Of a stretch of DNA of 64,000 nucleotides, positions 41,223-50,300 are shown one piece after another. Positions within the stretch are counted from its first letter, which is position 1. Each line of letters begins with the position of its first letter. A model generated the notes under the pieces. That model saw nothing but the letters and a program-made list of their open reading frames with translations. It was not told the origin of the DNA and searched no databases. Both the position numbers and the translations under genes were made by a program. This stretch comes from Paenibacillus daejeonensis DSM 15491 (GTDB taxonomy: Bacteria > Bacillota > Bacilli > Paenibacillales > Paenibacillaceae): contig NZ_KB899673.1 of the NCBI RefSeq assembly GCF_000378385.1, positions 90,797 to 154,796 on the forward strand. The letters run 5' to 3'.

Positions 41223-42236
41223 CTAGCCAAGCTTAATCGTCTTGCCCGTCGCAATCGACTCATCGATGGCGAAGCAGGCGCGCATACTACGATATGCCTC
41301 CTGAAAATCGCAGCGGATGGCCTTGTCATGCTGAAGCGCATCGACGAACTCATGAATCTCCATCACGAAGGGATGATGGCTGACATCGCCGCTATTCGGG
41401 AGGATGGTCGGGATGGTGGCATAGTCCGTCTGGCCTGGAAGCTTGGTGGTGCTGAACAACTGGTTGTCCATGATAGATCCCTTCTCGCCCAGCAGATGGA
41501 TGTTGAATTTGTACGGTGTCTTGCACTCCAGCGAGGAAGAGACCTTGCCGATGCCACCATTCGCCAGCTTGAAAATTGCAATCGCGTTCGGATCATATTC
41601 ATATTCCGAATCGGACCACGTCCCGCAGCTGTACGCTGTCACTTCCGTGATGTCACCGGCAAAATAACGTACCGCATCGACGGCATGACAGCCCGCCGAG
41701 AGGATGCTGCTGACGCCAACTTCCCTGGTAATGTTCCAGCGATATTGGTCATAATGAGGACCGATATGATGCCAGTAGTCAACCTGAGCCATAAACACTC
41801 TGCCGAGTGCGTTGTCGTCAATTAACGCCTTGATCATATCGAAGGTTGGATTCCAGCGGAGGACGAAGCTAACGGCCGTCTTGACCGGATATTTCGCAAG
41901 CGCCTCGCCCATACGGTCCATGGATGCCAGATCAAGCGCCATCGGCTTCTCCAGAATCAAGGCCTTGCCATGCTGTGCAGCCAGAATGGCCTGCTGCGGT
42001 CGCACGCCCGGCATGGAGCATAACACGATCGCATCAATCTCCGGATTTTGAACCACCGCTTCAAAATCCGTCGACACCGCCACGCCTTCCAGACCCAGCT
42101 CCGTCAGCTTAGCTTCTCCTCTGCCCCTGTCCGAGGTTACAACGGTGTGTACTTGCGCCCCAGCATGGCCGTGGATGGCTTTCAGATATTCACCAGCCAC
42201 CCAGCCTGTGCCTGCTACTGCAAATTTGACTGTCAT
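41223..42236 (-). CDS. Gfo/Idh/MocA family oxidoreductase
   Basis: About 337 residues. VAGTGWVAGEYLKAIHGHAG is the NAD-binding turn, KALILEKPMALDLAS the catalytic-lysine motif, and GVSSILSAGCHAVDAVRYFA the helix with the catalytic histidine. It is the third member of the family in this region and has all key residues. The frame opens at a GTG (42257), but the ATG at 42236 with AAAGGA upstream begins the domain properly. It follows the PIG-L deacetylase gene by 45 bases. Confidence 0.9.
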   Translation of the reverse strand: MTVKFAVAGTGWVAGEYLKAIHGHAGAQVHTVVTSDRGRGEAKLTELGLEGVAVSTDFEAVVQNPEIDAIVLCSMPGVRPQQAILAAQHGKALILEKPMALDLASMDRMGEALAKYPVKTAVSFVLRWNPTFDMIKALIDDNALGRVFMAQVDYWHHIGPHYDQYRWNITREVGVSSILSAGCHAVDAVRYFAGDITEVTAYSCGTWSDSEYEYDPNAIAIFKLANGGIGKVSSSLECKTPYKFNIHLLGEKGSIMDNQLFSTTKLPGQTDYATIPTILPNSGDVSHHPFVMEIHEFVDALQHDKAIRCDFQEAYRSMRACFAIDESIATGKTIKLG

Positions 42237-42281
42237 CCTGACACGTCCTTTCTTCACGTTATGGAATCGAACGTCCTCCCC

Positions 42282-42986
42282 TTACACAGGAAACCGAATA
42301 TGGTTGGGCCGGGTCCACGCCATATGCTGGATGAAGCCCTCCGCATACCGGCAGCCCGCCTGCATACCTCTGAGCTTGCTTAGCGTCTCCGCCAGCTCCA
42401 GCACATCGACGCCGTCATGCTCCTTGAGCCAGACCAGCTGGCTCTGATGCTGATTCAGCATCTCCAGCTTCCTATCGATGGTGTCGCTGATGTCGACGTA
42501 GAGGGTCGGCTCGAAGCGCAAGCCAGACAGATTATCCATGTAGAATAGCGACGGCACCTTGGCCGCGTGACGCCCACGACTCGAGCTGCCTGGCAGTGTA
42601 GCTAGAAAGGTCGTGTCAAAAACGAGCCGGTTCACCGCGTTGTGATCCGGCATGTAATCGTTGGGACCGTGCGTGATGACCATATCCGGCTGCTCGTCAC
42701 ACATCACTTCAATGAACAGCGAGCGATCTGCCGGACGGTCCGCCAGGATATCACCATCCTTGAGCCCTAGTGAGACAACTCGACTACCGATCAGCCCACC
42801 CGCGGCGATGGCTTCTTGACGGCGAATCGGAACCAGCTGCTCTGGTGGCATCTCATAATGTCCTTTATCGCCGGTGCTGGCATGACACATGACGACTTCG
42901 TGTCCGGCTGCGACCATTTTGGCCAGCGTACCGGCGCATAGAATTTCCAGATCATCCGGATGTGCGCCAATGGCAAGAATCTTCAT
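42282..42986 (-). CDS. PIG-L (LmbE-like) deacetylase
   Basis: 234 residues. The zinc motif is IGAHPDDLE near the N-terminus, with MVITHGPNDYMPDHNAVNRL supplying the second histidine pair. Members remove the N-acetyl group from GlcNAc derivatives such as bacillithiol precursors and GlcNAc-lipids. The gene starts 3 bases after the stop of the deaminase-like gene, so both work in one pathway, pointing to an N-acylated amino sugar or cyclitol as substrate. The usual HPDDE is HPDDLE here with the Glu one position later. Confidence 0.9.
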   Translation of the reverse strand: MKILAIGAHPDDLEILCAGTLAKMVAAGHEVVMCHASTGDKGHYEMPPEQLVPIRRQEAIAAGGLIGSRVVSLGLKDGDILADRPADRSLFIEVMCDEQPDMVITHGPNDYMPDHNAVNRLVFDTTFLATLPGSSSRGRHAAKVPSLFYMDNLSGLRFEPTLYVDISDTIDRKLEMLNQHQSQLVWLKEHDGVDVLELAETLSKLRGMQAGCRYAEGFIQHMAWTRPNHIRFPV

Positions 42987-42989
42987 CGC

Positions 42990-43940
42990 CTAATTGAGAT
43001 CCGGCTCGAGAGGGCCGGCTAGCTCCTTCAGATAGTAGAAGCGGCCAGGCAGCGTCGGCATATAGGTCGATGGAATCCAAGGCGTCTTGCCGTATCGCAG
43101 CGTGTTCCAGATCGCCAGACCCAGCCAGTTCATTCCGCGTCCAAATACGCCATCTGCTCCGCCCAAGGCAAAATCGGCTTGCAGGAACAAGCCCGGCCCA
43201 ATCGTGTTGGCGTAGCACGTCATCTTAGTCGTTACGCTCTTGTAGCTAATCAATGCATTCTGCTCAATCGTCAACGGGTGCAGGTTGGCCCCTATGCGAT
43301 GCGTCTGGCTCGCCCACTCCGCCTCCGTCTCATATTCCCCGGCGAACTGCGGCTCCCAAAAGGCGATATGACACACGCGGCCGATTCCATAGACGACCAT
43401 CAGCTTACCGCCCTTGGCCTTGATATCAGCAATCTTCTCCGCATAACGCGGCAGGTTGTCCTTGGTTGCAAAGTTACGCTGTGCCTCAGGTACGGTTAAT
43501 TCGCCAAGCGGTCCGTAGAGCACTTGTTCCATTCCGTACTGAAAGGATCCTCGGTTCGTAGGCGGCAAGGTGTTGCCCTCGGCATCCGACCATTCATCCA
43601 TATTGAAGCCGTGCACATGCGATGCATCTACGCCCCATTGCTTGAGGAAATAAACGGTCCAGCGGTACATCCCCATCGGTCCAACCGGCAGGATCATGGC
43701 CAGCTGTTCACCGCGATCACGCGCTTCTTTGATCTGAACGGCGATTTCGTGACCCAGATACGTATTGAAGTCGTAGAGGTTCTCACAGGCCAGCGGCTCG
43801 AACCGTTCATGCCAATGGGACTGTCGTTCATTGATACTCTCCGGTGGCAAGCTGGCGCAAGCGTCCATCCTCTCCAGATCCCATCCCTTGGGGATCAGCG
43901 GCTCCATCAGAGAGCCCTTCAGCGTCGATGCCAGATTCAT
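42990..43940 (-). CDS. Glucosamine-6-phosphate deaminase/isomerase-like protein
   Basis: About 316 residues, longer than NagB (about 245). NagB-like features are [30 protein letters not shown] and [17 protein letters not shown] (the G-G-D-G-H region in altered form). AGGAGG is 8 bases before the ATG at 43940; the longer frame to 43976 is rejected. It opens the three-gene run deaminase-like, deacetylase, Gfo/Idh. The altered active-site residues suggest a substrate other than GlcN6P. Confidence 0.8.
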   Translation of the reverse strand: MNLASTLKGSLMEPLIPKGWDLERMDACASLPPESINERQSHWHERFEPLACENLYDFNTYLGHEIAVQIKEARDRGEQLAMILPVGPMGMYRWTVYFLKQWGVDASHVHGFNMDEWSDAEGNTLPPTNRGSFQYGMEQVLYGPLGELTVPEAQRNFATKDNLPRYAEKIADIKAKGGKLMVVYGIGRVCHIAFWEPQFAGEYETEAEWASQTHRIGANLHPLTIEQNALISYKSVTTKMTCYANTIGPGLFLQADFALGGADGVFGRGMNWLGLAIWNTLRYGKTPWIPSTYMPTLPGRFYYLKELAGPLEPDLN

Positions 43941-44022
43941 AACGATCTCCTCCTGTCTACAGCCATCATAATACAAGCGAAACCGGGCTATAGGTCAGAA
44001 AAGAAATCGGGTAAGCCAAAAA

Positions 44023-47000
44023 TTAACTTCCTTCCCGCGCATCCTCTCGCTCGCCAGGAATCACAAACGACACCTTGGTGCCCTCATCCTGCTTGCTGTG
44101 AATGGTCAGACCATTGCCGTATAGCTGGAGGAGCCGGCTATGCGTGTTGGCGACCCCGATGCCCTGCTGGCGCTTGTCTGAGCGGGTTAGCAAGCGCCGG
44201 GCTGTCGCCGGATCCATGCCTTGGCCATCATCCTCCACCTCGATGCGCACGCCGCTCTGCTCCCGCAGGATGCGGATGGTCAACATGCCGCCGCTCGCCT
44301 TGCTCAGCAGACCGTGCCGGACGGCATTTTCCACGAGCGGCTGAATGGATAGCGGCGGCAGGAGTAGCTCCAGCTCGGAAGACACTTCCCATACAATCGT
44401 CAATCGCTCCCGGAACCGCTCCTTCTCAATATAGAGATAAGCCTGCACCAGCTCCAATTCGCGAGAGAGGGATGCCAGCTCGCCAGTATTGAGATAATCG
44501 AAACTAATGCGCAAATAGGCAGCAAACGCATCCAGCATCCGCGACATCCGCTCGGTATCGATCTCCACCAGCGAAGCAATGCTATTCAGCGTATTGAACA
44601 GAAAATGCGGCTGAATCTGGGCTTGCAGATAAGCGGCCTCCAGCCGGAGCTTCTCCTGAATGGACTGCCGGATGGCAGCAAACGCCCGTACCCGGTACCG
44701 CAGCTCCATCGGATCAACCGGCTTCGTCAGATAGTCATTGGCCCCCGCCCGGAATCCAGTGTAGATATCGGCGGGCTGGCTACGGGCCGTCAATAGCAGA
44801 ATCGGCAGATCCAGCGCGGTATGGCGCTCCCGCACCTGCTGCGTCAGCTCATAGCCTGACATGCCAGGCATCATCACATCCGCGATCATCAGATCCCAGC
44901 CGCCCGCTTCGACCTGGAGCAGCGCCTCTTCCCCAGTGGCCACCGTCTTCACCAGGTACGGCTCGTCGCCGAGAATTCGCGTGAGGAGCTCCAGATTGAC
45001 TGGATCGTCGTCTACGGCCAGAATCTTCACCTGCTCGGTTCCAGATCGCCATGCTCCCGCTGGTTCAGCGGGCATGTTGCCCTCCCTTGGCAACCGACCT
45101 AACGCTGACTCGTCATGCAGCCTCTCCGCTTCGGACTCCTCGGCCGACACGGCGATCAGACCGCGTGCTTCCGGTTGCCCGCTTGCTTCAGCAAGTGGCA
45201 GATCAAAGACAAACTCCGATCCCTCGCCCGGTTCAGACTGCACGCTCAGCGTGCCTCCGTGCAGCTCTACAAGCTGCTTGCAGATGCTCAGCCCCAAGCC
45301 AAGCCCGCGGCCATCCCGGGTGCCCGCCTCACCCTGCTCGTAAGGCAGGAAGGCTTGTCTGCACGTCTTATCGTCCATGCCGATCCCTGTGTCTGCGATC
45401 GCAATGAACAGCCTTCCCTGCCGTGTCTCAGCAGTCAGCGTAATGGTCCCCTCTTGGGTATATTTGATGGCATTGTGAACCAGGTTGTACAGCACCTGAA
45501 CCAACCGCTGCTCGTCAGCAAGCACCGGCGGCAGCGCAGGATCGAGCCGCGTTTTCAACTGAATCGGCTTGCCTTCAAGCAGAAAACGCAGCATGCCCAG
45601 CACCCCCGGCACGAGCGACTGAAGCTGCACCGGCTCAAGACGCAGACGGATCCGCTGCTCTTTGAGCCTGGCCATATCCAGCAGATTGTCCAGCATATGC
45701 GACATGCGCCGGCTGATCTGAATCACCTGGTCGAGGTCCGTCCGCCCCTGGGCATCCATCGCGCTTCCGTGCTTGCGGACAACGCTGTCCGTCATCGTCA
45801 TGATGCCATGGAGCGGCGTCCGGAGTTCGTGTGATGTATTAGCAAGAAACTGGTCCTTAATCGCATCCTCCTGCCGCAGCTGTTCATTCAGGGTGGCATT
45901 TTCCTTTGCCTGACGGAAATATTTGCTGAACCAGTAAGTCGAGAAACCGACAATTGTAACGAGGACATCGACCGGATAATAAATTCCACTGTACTCGGGA
46001 CCGGTACCCAGCGTCCGCCAGCCGAGATTGGCCAGAATACCTGCTGCCGTGAGCAGCAAATAGGCAAGATCCCGGTTATTGCGCAGCCTTCCCATCAAAC
46101 GCAGGAGAACGGGTAGCAGCAACAGAATTGGCACAAAACCGACCAGCAGCAGCGGTAGCGTGTACGTGCTGTCATGAACAAAGCTTGCAGGGGCTGCGGT
46201 CAGCCAGAGGCTCAGACCCAATAGTGCCGTGATCAGACCGATCTTCCACATACTATTGCCGGAGCCATACAACAATCTGCGGAAGATGAGCAGGATGAGC
46301 GTGTTCTGCCAAAGGAACAGGATCAGTCGCAGCTTGGTCATCCAGGTGTAGGAAATAGGCACCCAGGAGAGCAGGACTTGATCATAGCCGCTCACAATCA
46401 GCAAACCTACCGTCAGCACGAGCATCGCCATATAGAGCAGGGTTCGCTCCTGGTGGATTAAGAACAAAATGCATGCGTATAGGCCATGGAGCAGCAGAAT
46501 ACAGAAAATCGCCACCTGAAATTGGATCGACAAGTCCCGCATATGTTCGATAGACGCCTGTGTACCAAAGCGCACCGAATGAAGAAGTCCGGCCTTGTCC
46601 GGCTTGTCGAAGTTAGCAACCCGGATCAGTACCTCCAGCTCCGTCACTCCCGGCTCGTAATAACTGGCTAGATAGGAGCCTCTTCGCGGGACATATGCCT
46701 CCGCCGTTGTGGCAGGGTGTCCGCTGCTTCCCGCCAGCTCGCCGTTGATCTCTACTTCCGAGGCAGCCTGGATCCCGTGCAGCCATAGAGTCACAGGCTG
46801 CTGAAGCGGGTCCGTTCGAATGAGCAGACGATAGGTGCCATACCCATAGGCGCTACCCTTGCCACTATCGACAATAGCAGCACTCCAGTCCCCAGGAACC
46901 TGTAGGGTCACTCCATCATCGGCAGACACCTGCTCGCTCCCAGCGCCCAGCAGCATTCCTGGATAGAACGTCCACTCGCCATCGAGAAAGACTGGCGCTT

Positions 47001-47217
47001 CTTCTATGTACTGCATCTCCCTCAGGTCCACAACGCCTCCCGTTGCCGCTGGACCTTCATGGGTTTGAAAGGTCTGGGTCCACGCCCATCGCAAACCTGC
47101 CAACAGTCCGAGAAATAACAAAAAAACGATCCCGTATTTGACGATCGCTTTCTTTTGTTCCGTATTCATCTTCCTTACCGACTCCAACACCTGATCCCCA
47201 TCCTCTACCAGCTCCAT
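44023..47217 (-). CDS. Hybrid sensor kinase with two kinase modules (7TMR-DISM, HisKA, REC, LytS-type)
   Basis: 1064 residues. Order: one membrane segment (about 28-46), extracellular 7TMR-DISM-type sensor (about 60-200), seven membrane segments (about 215-410), HisKA with SHELRTPLHGIM (His about 462), HATPase_c (RGLGLGLSICKQLVELHGG), receiver with ILAVDDDPVNLELL and DLMIADVMMPGMSG (Asp about 777) and LTKPVD, then a second, LytS-type kinase with QAQIQPHFLFNTLNSIASL (His about 872) and its own HATPase_c (IQPLVENAVRHGLLSK). No DNA-binding domain. It lies 82 bases upstream of the deaminase-like gene on the same strand. A start at the ATG at 47169 (M17), preceded by TAAGGA, is also possible. Confidence 0.9.
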   Translation of the reverse strand: MELVEDGDQVLESVRKMNTEQKKAIVKYGIVFLLFLGLLAGLRWAWTQTFQTHEGPAATGGVVDLREMQYIEEAPVFLDGEWTFYPGMLLGAGSEQVSADDGVTLQVPGDWSAAIVDSGKGSAYGYGTYRLLIRTDPLQQPVTLWLHGIQAASEVEINGELAGSSGHPATTAEAYVPRRGSYLASYYEPGVTELEVLIRVANFDKPDKAGLLHSVRFGTQASIEHMRDLSIQFQVAIFCILLLHGLYACILFLIHQERTLLYMAMLVLTVGLLIVSGYDQVLLSWVPISYTWMTKLRLILFLWQNTLILLIFRRLLYGSGNSMWKIGLITALLGLSLWLTAAPASFVHDSTYTLPLLLVGFVPILLLLPVLLRLMGRLRNNRDLAYLLLTAAGILANLGWRTLGTGPEYSGIYYPVDVLVTIVGFSTYWFSKYFRQAKENATLNEQLRQEDAIKDQFLANTSHELRTPLHGIMTMTDSVVRKHGSAMDAQGRTDLDQVIQISRRMSHMLDNLLDMARLKEQRIRLRLEPVQLQSLVPGVLGMLRFLLEGKPIQLKTRLDPALPPVLADEQRLVQVLYNLVHNAIKYTQEGTITLTAETRQGRLFIAIADTGIGMDDKTCRQAFLPYEQGEAGTRDGRGLGLGLSICKQLVELHGGTLSVQSEPGEGSEFVFDLPLAEASGQPEARGLIAVSAEESEAERLHDESALGRLPREGNMPAEPAGAWRSGTEQVKILAVDDDPVNLELLTRILGDEPYLVKTVATGEEALLQVEAGGWDLMIADVMMPGMSGYELTQQVRERHTALDLPILLLTARSQPADIYTGFRAGANDYLTKPVDPMELRYRVRAFAAIRQSIQEKLRLEAAYLQAQIQPHFLFNTLNSIASLVEIDTERMSRMLDAFAAYLRISFDYLNTGELASLSRELELVQAYLYIEKERFRERLTIVWEVSSELELLLPPLSIQPLVENAVRHGLLSKASGGMLTIRILREQSGVRIEVEDDGQGMDPATARRLLTRSDKRQQGIGVANTHSRLLQLYGNGLTIHSKQDEGTKVSFVIPGEREDAREGS

Positions 47218-47277
47218 AGCTCTCTCTTATTCTTCCCAGTATGAACCAAACGAGCTGCCACGGCAAGTAAGGGTTAA

Positions 47278-47324
47278 ACAAAAAAAGACACCCAGAGCGT
47301 AAGCAAAAGCTGCGGTTCTGGGTG
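47278..47324 (-). terminator. Terminator after the GH27-SLH gene
   Basis: CACCCAGA / TCTGGGTG, 20-base loop, followed on the minus strand by TC-T7. Confidence 0.85.
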
Positions 47325-47333
47325 GCCTTATGT

Positions 47334-50300
47334 CTAGCGTGCGGTAGCTGCCGCGATCTCGCCGTAAGCCCAGTGGCTTGCCGGCACGTCCTGCCATTCC
47401 AGCCCCGTGGCGTTCATGACTGCAATCCTGCCTAGTAGTCCATTGATAACCTTGACCGCCTCAGCGCGGGTAAGCGGCTGATTCGGCCGGAAGGTACCGT
47501 CTGGATAGCCATCCAGCAGACCGGCTGCCTGCGCCTGCACAATTTCAGCTGCCGCCCAATGGTCAGCCGTATCGCTGAAGCCTGCTCCGGCACGGTCCGT
47601 GGCGCTCAGCAACGGTGATACCAGTCGCGCCAGCTCGGCGCGCGTTACCGGTCTTCCCGGACCGAAGCTGCGGTCTCCATAACCCTGCATGAGCCCGATT
47701 CCCGTAACCGTATCAATGGCGTCGTTCGCCCAATGCGTGGAGGCCACATCAGTATAGTCGATGACTGGTTTGGTCGCTGCATGACGAGTCAGGATACGCG
47801 AGAAAATCGTAGCGATTTCCGCCCGGCTTACCTGGTTGCCTGGCCGGAAGGATCCATCCTCGTAGCCCTGCATATAAGGAAGACCAAGGCTGGATGCGCC
47901 AACACCGTCAGCGTGCAGTAACGTGAACAGGCTAAAGTGATTCGTTGCAAACAAGATCGCTGGCGTATTCTGTTCGTCATAAGACGTTTCTTCGCCGCGA
48001 AGGAGCTGCAGCGAGCCGTCGCTATGCTCCATATAAACAGCTACATCGTCTGCGTCGGACGATCCGCCTAACGGCAGCATAATCGTTGCATACGCTGGGT
48101 TCAGGTTTGTTTCAATCGTTACAGGTCTGGCAACAACACTCGCCTGTGCCTCGCCTGTTATGATGCGTACGGCCGCCTGGGCGCTGCTGCGATTTGCAAT
48201 CGCTTGCCGGCCTTGCTCATCCTTGACTGGCTTTAACAGGAAGGTTACTGCCGCGCGCTGAGCGGCGAGCGTATCCCCGTCTACCGAAATCGAGGCGTTG
48301 CGCGTAACCAGCCTCAGACCCAAGCCGGCATCGGCGATGGCCGCCAGGCTCTCTCGTGCAAGGCGCACCTCGGTTTCGGCCACGTCATCCCCGCTGTCGG
48401 GAATGATGAGGACGACTTCCCGCAGTCCACGTGCCTTCGCATCCGCTGCTGCGATCCGTGCTTGCTCCTGCGTCAGCGTCAATTCATCCCGCTTGCCGCC
48501 GCTCGCCAGAGGTGTGCGGTGCACAGTGACGATTTGATCGCCGCCGATCTGCACTTCTACTTGCTCTCCTTGCGGCTCAGGCGTCACGCCCGGGCCCCCG
48601 GTTACCGGAGGCAGCACCGGTGGATTTGTTGGCGGGTCAACCGGAGGCGTCGAGCCTGCCAGTTGCACACGCACGCCGTCGATCAGCATGACCTCACCTG
48701 AAGCTTTGACAGCTTGAATGGTATGCCGGCCTGGTGTCAGCCCATTAACCGTATACACCGCTTGCTGCGTCATTCGACTGGCATGATGGGCACTGACCGT
48801 CTCGCGGAGCGTGCCGTCCACATAGATGTCGATCTCACCTTGCTCCGGAGACTTCGGCATGAGCAGGGTGACCCCCGTACCTGTGAAGATGTAAGCTACC
48901 GAGTCACCATTCGTCTCCGTCTGATGCAGATCGCCCATATAGTCGCCCTGATAAGCAATCGACAACTGAAGCGTCCCGACCGGCTGCGTGGCCAGATAGC
49001 TGCTGCTGATCGTAATCTGATCGCCATCCACCGTATAGTCCGTTCCTTCCGCCAGCGCGTTTCCATCATGGCGGATGCCTAGCAGATTGCTGCCGTCAAT
49101 CAGCAGCTCCGTAGTCACTGGAGCCGGCTGCGATTTCTCGAAGCTGCCCGTATCCGGGGAGATGAGATCCTGGATACGATAAGTCAGCTGATCCAGCAGC
49201 ATGAAGTAGCCGGACCTTTTGACTGCCTTGATCGTATGTTCACCCGCCTCCAGTCCGGCGATGCTGAACACCGTCTCGCCCGCTTGCTTCTGAGGCGCAT
49301 AGGTGCTTACGCGCTGGATGAGCTCACCATCAATGTAGATGTCCATGTCACCATGCGCCGGATCCATTTCAGTCACCAGCGAGATGCCGGTGCCCTGGAA
49401 CGTGAATTCCAGATAATCACCGTCCGTTTCCGTAAAATGCACATCATCTCTGTAATTGCCAAGCCCCCGGTTGCGGCTGTGCTGCCAGGCGCCCTTGTAG
49501 AAAATGTCGCTGTCATCATTGTTGACGACAGTGTACCTGCCTCTGCTGCTGTCCGTCACGGCAACCGCCAGCGTCTGTGGCTCGCCGCCACTGAAATGCA
49601 AGCTCAGATTAACCATGCCTTCAGACTGTCCATCCAGATAAGCACGGCGAATCGTCAGCAAGCCGCCGTACAGCTCATAATCGTCGCCTTCCTGCAGCGT
49701 CTCTCCTTGATGGGAAATGCCGGTCAGGGTATGGCCATTGTCCCGAATCTCTGTGGTTACATCCGCTTGCGCACCGGGAGCCTTATCGAACGAGGCCGTA
49801 GCCGGTACAACTGCCGCGCTAGGCACCGTTGTATCCGTAATCGTCACAGTCAGGATCTGCGATGCCCCCTCGCTGAAGCCGAAGCGCAGGCTGGCACTGC
49901 CCACAGGCAATCCTCCAAGATAAGAGGCCTGAATGACGACCTCATCCCCTTCGATGAGGTAATCTGTTCCTTCCGTCAGAATATAGCTGCCGTTTGAAAT
50001 CCGAACGAGTGTGTTGTCCGCAAGCGTCAGAGTGGTTCGAATGTCCTCCTGCAGCGAGGCCTGTTTGTCAAATGCTCCTGCTGTTGGGGAGATCGTGCTA
50101 TTGGTCGCCGTGGAGTCAGCAATCTCGACAACCAGCGTCTGCTGCGCGCCTCCCTCAAATCCAAAAACCAAAGCCAGCGTATCGACGGGTTGTGAAGCAA
50201 GGTACGTGCGATGAATCGTCACACTGCCGTCTTCCAACACATAGTCGCTGCCTGCTGTGAGAGCATCCTCGCCAGAGCGGACAACCTCCAGATCGCGGTC

